Shown here one piece after another: positions 34,122-43,697 of a stretch of DNA of 64,000 nt. The translations under genes were made by a program, and so were the position numbers. The first letter of the stretch is position 1, and the number at the start of each line of letters is the position of its first letter. This DNA comes from Neptunicella marina. Lineage in GTDB: Bacteria; Pseudomonadota; Gammaproteobacteria; Enterobacterales; Alteromonadaceae. Where the stretch lies: assembly GCF_014270035.1 (NCBI RefSeq), contig NZ_JACNEP010000001.1, forward strand, positions 434,001 through 498,000. Reading direction: 5' to 3'. The notes below the pieces were generated by a model. It searched no databases and had not been told where the DNA came from. It saw nothing but the letters and a program-made list of their open reading frames with translations.

Positions 34122-36749
34122 TTACTGTTTTACTACCGCAGTATTTTCAACAACTATTGCTGCACCACCGCTGGCAACAAATGCTGCCGTCTGTTTTTGC
34201 ATTTCAACCGTGGCCGCCATGCTAGGACCCGGATCCAGTAACGAGCTGTGAGTACCTTCCAGGAATCGTACCAAACCATTGCCTTCAGTTGTGGTACTAA
34301 CCGCAGGTAAACCCATTAAGGCTGCTAACGGTTCAGTGCCCGCCAGCGGTAAACTCGTGGTGTTTGGAATAACCTGATCCGATGGGAAGGTTCCACCTTG
34401 ACTGTCAGGATTTCCCCCCACCACTTCAATCATATGCACGTGGGTATTAGCACCAATTGTTGAAGCAAAGTTAACAGGATCACCTGAATCTAAAACAGTC
34501 TGCGCCACAAACTGGAACTGTGAGAACAACCCGTTTGCTTTAGCTACGGCTGCTGCATTCGCAGGATCTGCAGAGAATACCAGCCAACCATAGATCCCCG
34601 CTAACTGTTCAGTAGGTGCAGTTGCTCCCTGAGCCTGCAGGAATGCCATAAAACCTTCCGTTGGTTGTCCCGGTGCATCAAATAAGGCCTGCTGAAATTC
34701 AGCTGATGCCAGATAGGCCTGAAACTCTGCAATTTGACTCTGTGCCAGACCAGTTTTAATTAACGGTGTAAATGTTGGCGATTCAAACAGGAAGACTCCC
34801 ACTGCTGCGCCCGGATTAGCTAAGGTCGCCGCTTTAATGTGATACATGCCATTAAACGCATTCAGTCCTGACTCTTCGTCTAGCGTAGTGTTTAAATGCG
34901 CCACAGCGGTAGTACCGGCAATCGCACCTAGCGAATGACCAACAAAGGATACATCACTGCCATTTAACAGGCGTTCTGTTGGATTCGTGGTATCAATCAC
35001 GGCATTAAGACCTAAACGCAAACCCATAATATCCGCTTCTGACTGACGTAAATTGTCCCGCGCCGTTAATAAGCTATTAAGATTTAAGTAATCTGTCGCA
35101 TCACCGCCAAATCCGTCTGAGGCATTGACGATGTCCGGAGTACCATCACCATCTTTGTCCTGCATCATGCCACGGCTACCATGCAATGGATGATCAATGG
35201 CAACAGTGGCATAACCAGCTGCAGATAAGGCGCCGGTTAAGGCCAGCATGTCTTCTTTTTTAGACGTAATACCGTGCTGCATAATTACAACAGGCCAGCC
35301 AGTTGCCGGTTTTTGCATGCCGGTAATGGCGCTGTTTGGCACAGTAATCTGTACATCCAGAGTCTGATAACTATTTACCTGCGGAATTGGGCTAAATTTA
35401 GTTAAGTTGCGCGGGTCATCAATACCGATGGCACTTAAATCCAAATCCATCAGCAAACCTTCAGAGGCTACCTGACAATAATCGTTGTTAGGGCCAACTG
35501 CACCAGCCTGAATTAAGTTGCCAACCACTTCTGCACCTAAAGAACCAGCGGCAAAGCCGTTAGTACAGGCACTACGCCACCAGTCTGCAAGTGGATTAGT
35601 TGAACTTAAATAATAAGGCAGGCTAATTTGGCCTTTTTTCATACTGGCTGCACAGTAACCGACCATTTGCTGAGCGGTGGCTGATACAACAGGATTGCTC
35701 GATTGCAAACCTGCCACTACCGCACCGCAGTTAGTCATACCTAACTGATTTAAGCCAGCCACTTGCTCTGCACTAAATACACCACCGGCATAAAACGCAG
35801 TGAAAACATCGGGTGCCGCAGCATCACCCACAGTAATAGCGGGTAGATAAACAGCCGCGGCCTGTTGTGACGCTGCAACATCACCATTTGTTTGTGCCAT
35901 TGCCTGCGCAAACGCTTTAGCAAATGGCGCAATACTTAATTGTTTTACTGTATCCAGCACTTCACCGGCTGACTGAGTGGTGAAATAAGCAGCATAAGAT
36001 ACGCTATCGCGGGATAAACCTTCGCCATCTAACGCATCTAAATAGGTATCGACGATACCCTGAAGCATTTTCTGATCAGCTGAACCTAATGGTTTGCTAA
36101 CCGGATCCTGTTTAACCAGCTCCCATGTTGTGGACCCTTTTACACTGCGACCATCACTGTCTTTTAATTTATCGGTCACAGCCATTAAATAACCCTGTGC
36201 AGGTTTTAATGGCTTAAGAGGCACGACTGTAATTTCACCCGCCCCCGTTTTCTGCGTAATAAAATCAACACCAAATTCCAGCTCTGCGCCCATTTCACAC
36301 GGGATCGTCGGTGCCTGAACCTGAGCAGCCATCGCCTGACAGGTTGCGGACTCGCCAATTAAAGCCTGCTGTGCTTCGAAAATACGCACACTGCCATTAG
36401 CACCAGCCGTCAGCTCATCAATTTCCACACCTGACGGCACATCAATGTTAATCACAAATGGATGATTGGTAGACCAACCATCCAATGCACCCAGTGCATA
36501 TTGTGGATCTGCCGGATCGACTTCGTTATCCGCCAAAATATTAATGGTGAAATCAAATAAATTCCCATCCGGGATCATGGTTAAATCATTGGGGACATTG
36601 AGATTTGACTCAGCAGGATCAAATACAATCCGGGAGAAAGGCTTTGCTGGGGTAGCAACATCTTCCTGAGTATCCTTAAGCGTTTCTCCGCCGCAACCGG
36701 TCAATCCCAGTACAGCAGCAATCGCGGAACTAATAAGTAGTTTTTTCAT
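34122..36749 (-). CDS. VolA/Pla-1-type extracellular lipase, lipoprotein
   Basis: An 875-residue lipoprotein with lipobox LTGC (C19). The C-terminal half has an alpha/beta-hydrolase fold with the lipase box VSFVGHSLGAIAG, an upstream oxyanion region (WPVVIMQHGITSKKEDM), and a late His segment (EGTHSSLLDPG). This is the family of Vibrio VolA, a surface-exposed lysophospholipase, and Aeromonas Pla-1. It probably releases fatty acids from external phospholipids for uptake. A DKDGDGTPD stretch may bind calcium. ATG at 36749 has AGGAG five bases upstream; a GTG directly before it is too close to that site. Confidence 0.88.
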   Translation of the reverse strand: MKKLLISSAIAAVLGLTGCGGETLKDTQEDVATPAKPFSRIVFDPAESNLNVPNDLTMIPDGNLFDFTINILADNEVDPADPQYALGALDGWSTNHPFVINIDVPSGVEIDELTAGANGSVRIFEAQQALIGESATCQAMAAQVQAPTIPCEMGAELEFGVDFITQKTGAGEITVVPLKPLKPAQGYLMAVTDKLKDSDGRSVKGSTTWELVKQDPVSKPLGSADQKMLQGIVDTYLDALDGEGLSRDSVSYAAYFTTQSAGEVLDTVKQLSIAPFAKAFAQAMAQTNGDVAASQQAAAVYLPAITVGDAAAPDVFTAFYAGGVFSAEQVAGLNQLGMTNCGAVVAGLQSSNPVVSATAQQMVGYCAASMKKGQISLPYYLSSTNPLADWWRSACTNGFAAGSLGAEVVGNLIQAGAVGPNNDYCQVASEGLLMDLDLSAIGIDDPRNLTKFSPIPQVNSYQTLDVQITVPNSAITGMQKPATGWPVVIMQHGITSKKEDMLALTGALSAAGYATVAIDHPLHGSRGMMQDKDGDGTPDIVNASDGFGGDATDYLNLNSLLTARDNLRQSEADIMGLRLGLNAVIDTTNPTERLLNGSDVSFVGHSLGAIAGTTAVAHLNTTLDEESGLNAFNGMYHIKAATLANPGAAVGVFLFESPTFTPLIKTGLAQSQIAEFQAYLASAEFQQALFDAPGQPTEGFMAFLQAQGATAPTEQLAGIYGWLVFSADPANAAAVAKANGLFSQFQFVAQTVLDSGDPVNFASTIGANTHVHMIEVVGGNPDSQGGTFPSDQVIPNTTSLPLAGTEPLAALMGLPAVSTTTEGNGLVRFLEGTHSSLLDPGPSMAATVEMQKQTAAFVASGGAAIVVENTAVVKQ

Positions 36750-37038
36750 CACGACTCCTAAAATCTTTTTTATTTTTTATCGCACCAGCCTAACACTGCA
36801 ATGTTGGCTGTCATCCATAGGGTTGCGGACAGTTTCAACATGTACGACCAGTTACAGATAGTTCAATATTATTGGCTTTATCAGCAATTTGCAAAGGTTT
36901 GTTAATTATTTGTAATTAAGATTAACGCTGACATAAGCCCTTTGAGATACAACGAATTTTTTGCACACAACAAGCCTAGCCAATGATAGAATCGCGCGCA
37001 TTGAAAAGTTTAGTAATATCTTTATAACAGGTCACAAA

Positions 37039-37779
37039 ATGCAGTTCGAGATTTCCCCAGATGCGCTGGCAAACAAAATCATTCTGATTACAGGCAGTGG
37101 TGATGGCATAGGCAAACAACTGGCGTTGGATTGCGCCAAAGCCGGTGCTACCACCATTTTACTGGGTAAGACGGTGGAAAAATTAGAACAGGTTTACGAC
37201 CAAATTTGCCAAAACAACTGGCCGCAACCGGCAATCGTGCCAATGGATTTGAACGGTGCTAACGAAAGCCATTATCAGGGACTGGCAACTACTATAGAAG
37301 AGCAGTTTGGCAAGCTGGATGGCCTGGTACTTAATGCCGGGCAATTGGGAACATTACGTCCACTGGCGCAAATTCCACTCGATGAATGGTCAGAAGTGAT
37401 GCAAGTAAACGTCACCAGTCAATTTTTGATGTTAAAAACACTTATCCCTGTTTTGCAAAAAGCACAACATGCCTCTGTGGTATTTGCTTCATCTGGCGTA
37501 GGTAGAAAAGGCCGAGCCTATTGGGGATGTTACAGTGTATCTAAATTTGCCAGCGATGGATTAATGCAATCGCTGGCTGATGAATATGCAAACTCAAGCC
37601 TGCGCTTTAACGCAGTCAATCCCGGCGCAACCCATACCGCCATGCGCACTAAAGCCTACCCTGCAGAAAATATTAGTTCACTGAAAAAACCGGAAGACGT
37701 AGTTGCACCTTATCTGTATTTATTAAGTGATAGCAGCATTGGCCAAAACGGCCTGTTTGTGGAAGCTCAACCTAAATAA
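37039..37779 (+). CDS. yciK: YciK-like short-chain dehydrogenase
   Basis: A 246-residue SDR with the cofactor motif TGSGDGIG, the NAG motif (LNAGQLGTL) and the active-site YSVSKFA. Strong resemblance to E. coli YciK (252 residues); the physiological substrate is unsettled. In E. coli yciK also lies in the topA-trp region, which supports the assignment. Start chosen at 37039 (AGGT upstream, aligns with the family). An ATG at 36961 would add 26 residues. It is the only rightward gene between sohB and the trp operon. Confidence 0.92.
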   Translation: MQFEISPDALANKIILITGSGDGIGKQLALDCAKAGATTILLGKTVEKLEQVYDQICQNNWPQPAIVPMDLNGANESHYQGLATTIEEQFGKLDGLVLNAGQLGTLRPLAQIPLDEWSEVMQVNVTSQFLMLKTLIPVLQKAQHASVVFASSGVGRKGRAYWGCYSVSKFASDGLMQSLADEYANSSLRFNAVNPGATHTAMRTKAYPAENISSLKKPEDVVAPYLYLLSDSSIGQNGLFVEAQPK

Positions 37780-37797
37780 TCCAAACGACATAATAAT

Positions 37798-37822
37798 AAA
37801 GCCCGCAACTGCGGGCTTTTTA
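37798..37822. terminator. Bidirectional terminator between yciK and rluB
   Basis: AAAGCCCGC-aact-GCGGGCTTTTT between convergent genes. Confidence 0.9.
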
Positions 37823-37832
37823 TTAAATGACA

Positions 37833-38807
37833 TTAACTGCCTTCACGTGTCCTTGTTTTCTGGATACGCTTAGGACGCTTTTTAGTGAATTTCTTATCGT
37901 TGGGGCGTTTAGTCTGAGGTTTTGCTGACGCTTGCTGCGCCTCACTGTTGGCTGCCGAGCCCCCTTTTTTCTGTGACAATTTATGTTTTTGCACAGAACG
38001 ACGCATACGATTAATACGCACGTGATCCAGTTTAGTTTTGCGCTCGTCCAGTAAGGTCTCGGTTTCTGCCGGCAATTGCACCAACTTTCTCAGGTAATTA
38101 ACTTGTTTAAGTTCCAGTTCAATCCAGGCACCCTGAGGTAAGCGTTTTTGCAGTTCCAAATTACCGTAACGAACACGGATTAAGCGACTCACCTGAAGAT
38201 CCTGTGATTCCCACAAACGACGAACTTCGCGGTTACGTCCCTCAGTTAAGGTTACATTATACCACTGGTTAATACTTTCATCGTCTCCAACCCGTGGACG
38301 GATGGTTAAGAATTTGGCCAGACCATCTTCCAGTTGAACGCCGTTTTTCAGTGTATTTAGTGTTTCAGGTGTTACTTCACCAAAAACACGTACTGCGTAT
38401 TCACGCTCAACTTCATGGCGTGGATGCATCAAGCGGTTTGCCAGTTCACCGTCATTGGTAAACAACAGTAATCCGCTGGTATTAATATCCAGACGACCGA
38501 CTGCAATCCAGCGACCGTTGCGGATACGCGGAATGCGATCAAATACGGTGGGACGACCTTCCGGGTCGTGACGAGTACACATTTCACCTTCTGGCTTATT
38601 GTACATAATCACCCGACACACATCTTTTTGCTGCGATTTTTCAATTAATTGGCCATCGACACGTATCTGGTCACCTGGTTCAACCCGGGCACCGAGCGTG
38701 GCAATATCGCCATTAACTGATACCCGGCCATGCTGGATCCATTCTTCCATCTGACGTCTGGAACCAATACCGGCGGTGGCCAGTACTTTTTGTAATTTTT
38801 CACTCAT
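37833..38807 (-). CDS. rluB: 23S rRNA pseudouridine synthase RluB
   Basis: A 324-residue enzyme that makes pseudouridine 2605 in 23S rRNA (E. coli numbering). It has an N-terminal S4 RNA-binding domain ([20 protein letters not shown]) and the catalytic domain with aspartate motif [19 protein letters not shown]. The C-terminal tail (about 255-324) is Lys/Arg/Gln-rich and disordered-looking, as in many RluB proteins. It is the last gene of the rnm-yciO-scpA-scpB-rluB operon, starting 2 bp after scpB. Confidence 0.96.
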   Translation of the reverse strand: MSEKLQKVLATAGIGSRRQMEEWIQHGRVSVNGDIATLGARVEPGDQIRVDGQLIEKSQQKDVCRVIMYNKPEGEMCTRHDPEGRPTVFDRIPRIRNGRWIAVGRLDINTSGLLLFTNDGELANRLMHPRHEVEREYAVRVFGEVTPETLNTLKNGVQLEDGLAKFLTIRPRVGDDESINQWYNVTLTEGRNREVRRLWESQDLQVSRLIRVRYGNLELQKRLPQGAWIELELKQVNYLRKLVQLPAETETLLDERKTKLDHVRINRMRRSVQKHKLSQKKGGSAANSEAQQASAKPQTKRPNDKKFTKKRPKRIQKTRTREGS

Positions 38808-38809
38808 TA

Positions 38810-39418
38810 TTAATGTACTTGCTGTTCCGTATCCGGGGTTAACACTAACTGTGGCTGATTATCCTGTAGCTCTTCGCCTTGCTCCACTTGCTCGAAAGCA
38901 TCTATTTGCGGAAGTTCAGATAATTCGGACAGTGAGAAATAGTCCAGAAACGCTTTTGTTGTTGCATATAATGATGGACGCCCCGGCACTTCTTTATGAC
39001 CGACAACTTTAATCCATCCTCTTTCCATCAGGGTTTTCATAATATGGCTACTGACCGACACGCCACGAATGGCTTCAATATCGCCGCGTGTTACCGGCTG
39101 ACGATAGGCAATCAGGGCCAGAGTTTCCAGTAAAGCGCGCGAATAGCGTGGTGCCTGCTCCTGCCACATTTTTGCCAACCACGGACTTAAACTATCCTGC
39201 GACTGAAAACGATACCCACTGGCGACTTTGACTAACACTATGCCACGTGACTGATATTCCTCGGCCAGTTCTTTTAATGTGTCGTTTAAGCGCTTTTTGC
39301 TGACCTGAAGTCCATCCAGCACAGTAGTTTGCAGTTTTTCTTCATTAACCGGTTGTTCTGCCACAAAAATAGCAGCCTCAACCAATTGTTTTAACTGAGT
39401 ATCTGATAACTTTGCCAT
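38810..39418 (-). CDS. scpB: Segregation and condensation protein ScpB
   Basis: A 202-residue winged-helix protein. Together with ScpA and an SMC ATPase it forms a condensin-like complex for chromosome organisation. Visible hallmarks are the [16 protein letters not shown] start, [20 protein letters not shown] and the [16 protein letters not shown] segment. Its ATG directly abuts the scpA stop (TAAATG), indicating translational coupling. The presence of scpAB means this organism has SMC-ScpAB instead of, or in addition to, MukBEF. Confidence 0.96.
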   Translation of the reverse strand: MAKLSDTQLKQLVEAAIFVAEQPVNEEKLQTTVLDGLQVSKKRLNDTLKELAEEYQSRGIVLVKVASGYRFQSQDSLSPWLAKMWQEQAPRYSRALLETLALIAYRQPVTRGDIEAIRGVSVSSHIMKTLMERGWIKVVGHKEVPGRPSLYATTKAFLDYFSLSELSELPQIDAFEQVEQGEELQDNQPQLVLTPDTEQQVH

Positions 39419-40228
39419 TTATGCCGCCATTCTAACGTGAATATCCGAAAAAGGCTCGTTTTGAACCAGCTCAATCATCGATTCTTTCACCAGTTCCAGT
39501 ATGGCTAAAAACGTCACCACCACTCCGGCTTTGCCTTCTTCCGCGGTAAAAAACACACTAAAACTACAAAATTGCTGCTGACTGACTTGATCCAAAATAG
39601 CCGACATACGTTCTCTTGTAGACAAAGCCTCCGGCGCAATTTGGTGATGCTCAAAAGCACTGGCACGCACCATTGCAGCTTGCATCGCAAAAACCAGTTC
39701 TTTTAATGCCACCTGAGGCAAAACTTTAACCGGTTCACAGCTTTCTGCTGTTTGAGCACTGGCACGATAAATATCGCGTTCTTCACGCGGCAATAAGTCT
39801 AATTCGGCTGCCGCTTCTTTAACGGCTTCGTATTCTCGCAAACGCCGAATAAGTTCAGCGCGTGGGTCCACTTCTTCGTCTTCATCATCCTGACGTTTAG
39901 GTAATAACAAACGTGATTTAATTTCTGCCAGTATGGCCGCCATTAACAAATATTCGCCCGCCAGTTCCAGTTTAATGTCTTTCATCAATTCCACGTACTC
40001 CATGTACTGACAGGTAATCTGGTACACAGGCAAATTCATAATATCGAATTTTTGTTTGCGAATAAGATACAAAAGCAGGTCAAGCGGACCTTCAAAGGCT
40101 TCCAGAATGACTTCCAGTGCATCGGGTGGAATATAGAGATCTTCCGGTTTTTCCATCACCGCTTCGCCATTGATAAAGGCAAGCGGTAAAGGTTGCTGGA
40201 TTTGGATACTGGATTTAATGTCAGACAT
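39419..40228 (-). CDS. scpA: Segregation and condensation protein ScpA (kleisin)
   Basis: A 269-residue kleisin subunit bridging the SMC heads. The N-terminal region FEGPLDLLLYLIRKQKFDIM and the LAAEYLLMA-like segment (LAGEYLLMAAILAEIKSRLL) are diagnostic; a winged-helix C-terminus follows (FSVFFTAEEGKAGVVVTFLA). It lies between yciO and scpB in an operon with almost no spacing. Confidence 0.96.
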   Translation of the reverse strand: MSDIKSSIQIQQPLPLAFINGEAVMEKPEDLYIPPDALEVILEAFEGPLDLLLYLIRKQKFDIMNLPVYQITCQYMEYVELMKDIKLELAGEYLLMAAILAEIKSRLLLPKRQDDEDEEVDPRAELIRRLREYEAVKEAAAELDLLPREERDIYRASAQTAESCEPVKVLPQVALKELVFAMQAAMVRASAFEHHQIAPEALSTRERMSAILDQVSQQQFCSFSVFFTAEEGKAGVVVTFLAILELVKESMIELVQNEPFSDIHVRMAA

Positions 40229-40248
40229 CAGCGAATGTAGTCAGTGGA

Positions 40249-40869
40249 TTACTCAAATATACCCGGGTCACCGCTGCCTTCACGGATAACCTCAGCATAA
40301 CCTTCCGACATATCTATCACAGTGGTCAGGTGTTCACCTAAATACCCCCCGTGAATAATCAAATCCACTTGTTTTTCCAGCTTGTCGCGAATTTCATCAG
40401 GATCAGATTCAGCCATACTGTTACCTGGTAAAATCAGAGACGTCGACATTAACGGCTCACCCAACTCTTCCAGTAATGCCAGAGCAATCGCGTTATCCGG
40501 CACACGAATACCAATGGTTTTACGTTTAGGATTTTGCAAACGATTTGGCACTTCCCGGGTAGCTTTAAGGACAAACGTATAAGGCCCCGGCGTATTATTT
40601 TTGATTTGTCGAAAGGCCTGATTATCCACTTTGGCGTATTTGGATAACTCAGACATATCTTTACACATTAGAGTAAATTTATGCTCTTTTGCGATATCCC
40701 GAATGCGGCATAAACGTTCCAATGCACTTTTGTCGTCCATATGGCAACCAATGGCATAACCTGAATCAGTGGGATAAACCACCACTCCACCCTGATGAAT
40801 GATTTCACAGGCCTGGCGCAATAGTCGCTGCTGAGGATTGTCCGGATGAATATAAAAAAACTGACTCAC
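40249..40869 (-). CDS. yciO: YciO, Sua5/TsaC-like protein
   Basis: A 206-residue YrdC-like protein with the YPTDSGYAIGC motif, KHKFTLMCKDMSEL and PGPYTFVLKAT. Related to threonylcarbamoyl-AMP synthases that act in tRNA t6A synthesis, though YciO itself has weak or debated activity. It starts at GTG (40869), overlapping the rnm stop (GTGA), so its translation is coupled to rnm. The same pair is adjacent in E. coli. Confidence 0.95.
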   Translation of the reverse strand: MSQFFYIHPDNPQQRLLRQACEIIHQGGVVVYPTDSGYAIGCHMDDKSALERLCRIRDIAKEHKFTLMCKDMSELSKYAKVDNQAFRQIKNNTPGPYTFVLKATREVPNRLQNPKRKTIGIRVPDNAIALALLEELGEPLMSTSLILPGNSMAESDPDEIRDKLEKQVDLIIHGGYLGEHLTTVIDMSEGYAEVIREGSGDPGIFE

Positions 40870-41729
40870 GCGCTTTCTCTTTTACTTAGAGGTTTAAATA
40901 TCCAGTTATGCCATATTGGCACAACCTGTTCGGGAAGCGAAAGATTTTTACCCAGCTCAGTCCAGCGATTGGGGAAGTGAAAATCTGAGCCAGCTGACGC
41001 TTCCAGTTGGTATTCTGTAGCATAGTCTACCATTTGCTGTTTGCGCTGCGGCGATAAATGCGAATGGATCACTTCGATGCCATCACCACCGCTTTGTTTA
41101 AATTCAACGATAAGGCGGCGTAACCATTTGGCCGATAAATCATAGTGGCCTGGATGTGCCAGCACAGCTTTACCGCCGGCATCATGGATCCATTTAATCG
41201 CGGTTGGAATATCAATCCACTGCGGTTTTACATGCGCCCGCTCACCTTTGCCCAGGTACTTTTTAAAGGCTTTTTCCAGCGAATCGACAACACCTTTTTC
41301 CAGTAATACCCTTGCAAAATGCGCTCGGGTGATTTGCCCTACCCCGGCAATTTCTCTGGCTCGTTCGTAACAACCCGCCACGCCCGCTTTTTCTAACTTT
41401 TCAGCAATTTTGCGTGCACGCTCATCTCGGGATTGTCCTTGCAATTCAAGACGTTCAATTAATCTTGCATCCCGATAATCCAGATTCAAACCCAGAATAT
41501 GAATATCAAAGTTATGCCAGCCGGTAGAAATCTCGACGCCCGGGATAAGTGTCATAGCCCGCTTCTGACCTGACTGATAATTCATTGCAGATTGAATGCC
41601 CGCCACTGTGTCATGATCGGTAATCGCCAACACATCCACTTGCATGTTGTGCGCGCGGTCAATTAACTCTTCGATGCTCAATCGTCCATCTGAAAAATGG
41701 CTATGGCAATGTAAATCAATTTTCGACAA
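40866..41729 (-). CDS. rnm: RNase AM (PHP-family 5'-3' exonuclease, formerly YciV/TrpH)
   Basis: A 287-residue PHP-domain phosphoesterase. E. coli RNase AM matures the 5' ends of rRNAs and degrades short oligonucleotides. Metal-binding motifs are visible: DLHCHSHFSDG, AITDHDTVAG, GVEISTGWHNFDIHILG, and C-terminal AGSDFHFPNRW. The start is TTG at 41729 (translated LSKIDLHCH), preceded by AGAGG; no ATG is available at the correct family N-terminus. First gene of a five-gene leftward operon divergent from the trp operon. Confidence 0.92.
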   Translation of the reverse strand: MSKIDLHCHSHFSDGRLSIEELIDRAHNMQVDVLAITDHDTVAGIQSAMNYQSGQKRAMTLIPGVEISTGWHNFDIHILGLNLDYRDARLIERLELQGQSRDERARKIAEKLEKAGVAGCYERAREIAGVGQITRAHFARVLLEKGVVDSLEKAFKKYLGKGERAHVKPQWIDIPTAIKWIHDAGGKAVLAHPGHYDLSAKWLRRLIVEFKQSGGDGIEVIHSHLSPQRKQQMVDYATEYQLEASAGSDFHFPNRWTELGKNLSLPEQVVPIWHNWIFKPLSKRESA

Positions 41730-41862
41730 TGAAACACGCCTCTCTACTTGTATTGAACGCTAAATTTTCCGAATTTTTATACTTTTAACTCAAGGTGTTA
41801 AGTCAAAACATAAATTGTTGAACATACCTTATAACAAATTTAACTGGGCTTTTGCTCAACCA

Positions 41863-41902
41863 GTTTAAAGTTTGGGTTGACTTTAAACACAGAATGCATT
41901 CT
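41863..41902 (+). promoter_or_regulatory. Candidate trp control region with two palindromes
   Basis: A possible -35 TTGACT (41877-41882) lies within a perfect 9-bp inverted repeat GTTTAAAGT/ACTTTAAAC (41863-41871 and 41880-41888). Eight bases on is a perfect 12-bp palindrome AGAATGCATTCT (41891-41902). Either could be the TrpR operator, though neither matches the E. coli operator core. I could not fix a convincing -10. Upstream of the Trp-codon leader peptide. Confidence 0.4.
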
Positions 41903-41951
41903 TCTATAGGGCATTGAATTTGCACATTATACGGCAATTAGAAAACAGATT

Positions 41952-42011
41952 ATGAACTTAAACACAATTAACTCTCAAAAAACTGTTTGGTGGTGGCACT
42001 TCCTGGATTAG
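41952..42011 (+). CDS. trpL: trp operon leader peptide
   Basis: A 19-codon open reading frame encoding MNLNTINSQKTVWWWHFLD, with three consecutive Trp codons. It ends 35 bp before a terminator hairpin and 94 bp before trpE. When charged tRNA-Trp is scarce, ribosome stalling at the Trp codons would favour an antiterminator structure. This is the classic enterobacterial-type attenuation arrangement. Confidence 0.92.
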   Translation: MNLNTINSQKTVWWWHFLD

Positions 42012-42045
42012 CGGGCGGTGTGCTTTTGTGTTTAAAAAAGGTATC

Positions 42046-42074
42046 AGGGCTCGCACTATGCGGGCCTTTTTTTT
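42046..42074 (+). terminator. trp attenuator terminator
   Basis: AGGGCTCGC-actat-GCGGGCCT followed by T8 (nine pairs including two G-T). Situated between the trp leader peptide and trpE, it ends transcription when tryptophan is plentiful. Confidence 0.88.
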
Positions 42075-42105
42075 GGCAGTAAAAAAATAAAACAGGTAAG
42101 AAAAC

Positions 42106-43686
42106 ATGAGTTTATCTGAACTTAGCCAGCAACCGGGTAAAGTAGAAAGCATTATAAAACCGGTACAATATGTCGCAGAGCCTCTCGCGCTCTACCGTTC
42201 TTTATGTGAAGGACGTGCACACAATTTACTGCTTGAATCAGCAGAAATTGATTCAAAAGACGATTTAAAAAGTCTGATGTTAATTGATGCTGCGCTGCGT
42301 CTGGAATGCAATAACCATAAGGTAAACTGTCAGGCCTTAACCTCCAACGGGGCTGCCATATTGCCGTTACTGGCACAGGCCTGCGATGCCGAATCTGAGC
42401 TAAGTGAAAATCAACTCACGCTAACATTTACCACAGCGCAAGATGCACTTGATGAAGATAGCCGTTTAAAAGCGCATTCGGTATTTGATGCGTTGCGCCA
42501 GATTATTTTAACCATCACACCACTGCGTCAGCATCCCGATGCTTTATTCATCGGCGGTGTCTTTGCCTACGATATGCTGGCCAATTTTGAACAACTACCT
42601 GATGTACAAGAGGGCATTAACAGCTGCCCCGATTTTGTTTTTTATGTGGCCGAAACCCTGCTTTTAATCGATCATCAACAACAAACATCTGAACTGATTG
42701 GCAGTGTATTTAGTGGCGCCGATGTGGCTAATCAATACTTTGCAGTCAGTCAGCGTTTAGAATTACTGGAACAGCAGATCGCCAATCCACAACCCATTGC
42801 TAACAGCAACTTACAACAGGTCAGCATTGAACAATTAAGCATGGATAAGTCAGATGATGAATTTAAACAGGATGTGAATCAGTTAAAGGAACACATATTG
42901 TGCGGCGATATATTCCAGGTAGTACCGTCACGTACCTTCAGTCTGCCCTGCCCACATCCTTTTAATGCCTATCAGCAACTTAAACAACAAAATCCCAGCC
43001 CTTACATGTTTTATCTGCAGGACAGTGATTTTTGCCTGTTTGGTGCATCGCCAGAATCTGCCCTGAAATATCAGCAAGAGAGCAATCAGGTAGAAATTTA
43101 TCCGATTGCCGGTACCCGCCCGCGCGGACTTAATCCTGATGGCAGCATTGACCGCGATCTGGACAGCCGCATTGAACTGGAACTGCGTCAGGACGAAAAA
43201 GAAAAAGCCGAACACATTATGTTGGTGGATTTAGCCCGTAATGATGTGGCACGCGTTAGCGAACCGGGCAGCCGTTATGTTGCTGACTTATTGCAGGTTG
43301 ATCGTTATTCACAGGTGATGCATTTAGTGTCAAGAGTGGTCGGTCAGCTGCGCAATGATCTGGATGCATTACATGCCTATCAGGCCTGCATGAACATGGG
43401 CACCTTAGTGGGTGCACCGAAAGTCAGTGCTGCCAAATTAATACGCGAAGTCGAGCAGCAACGTCGCGGCAGTTATGGAGGCGCGGTTGGTTATATAAAT
43501 GGTCAGGGCGATATGGATACCTGCATCGTTATCCGCTCTGCGTTTGTTAAAAACGGCATGGCGCACATTCAGGCTGGAGCAGGTGTGGTGTATGACTCCG
43601 ACCCGCAATCGGAAGCCGATGAAACCCGCGCTAAAGCGCAGGCTGTTATTCACGCCATCGTTGCAGCCCATTCAGCGGCATTATAA
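42106..43686 (+). CDS. trpE: Anthranilate synthase component I
   Basis: A 526-residue enzyme converting chorismate and ammonia to anthranilate, with glutamine-derived ammonia from TrpG. The N-terminal tryptophan-feedback site is visible as NLLLESAEI. The C-terminal chorismate-binding domain has the motifs CGDIFQVVPSRTF, PIAGTRPRG, EKAEHIMLVDLARND and GAPKVSAAKLI. AGGTAAG precedes the ATG. It is the first structural gene of the trp operon, 32 bp after the attenuator. Confidence 0.98.
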   Translation: MSLSELSQQPGKVESIIKPVQYVAEPLALYRSLCEGRAHNLLLESAEIDSKDDLKSLMLIDAALRLECNNHKVNCQALTSNGAAILPLLAQACDAESELSENQLTLTFTTAQDALDEDSRLKAHSVFDALRQIILTITPLRQHPDALFIGGVFAYDMLANFEQLPDVQEGINSCPDFVFYVAETLLLIDHQQQTSELIGSVFSGADVANQYFAVSQRLELLEQQIANPQPIANSNLQQVSIEQLSMDKSDDEFKQDVNQLKEHILCGDIFQVVPSRTFSLPCPHPFNAYQQLKQQNPSPYMFYLQDSDFCLFGASPESALKYQQESNQVEIYPIAGTRPRGLNPDGSIDRDLDSRIELELRQDEKEKAEHIMLVDLARNDVARVSEPGSRYVADLLQVDRYSQVMHLVSRVVGQLRNDLDALHAYQACMNMGTLVGAPKVSAAKLIREVEQQRRGSYGGAVGYINGQGDMDTCIVIRSAFVKNGMAHIQAGAGVVYDSDPQSEADETRAKAQAVIHAIVAAHSAAL

Positions 43687-43697
43687 GGAGAATCAGG

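Noticed and set aside
36961-37038. Upstream ATG extending YciK by 26 residues
   Set aside because: No ribosome site and the extra residues do not belong to the SDR fold; the ATG at 37039 fits the family.
41900-41908. A -10 element for the trp promoter
   Set aside because: Candidate hexamers at 17-20 bp from TTGACT match poorly, so only the broader control region was annotated.
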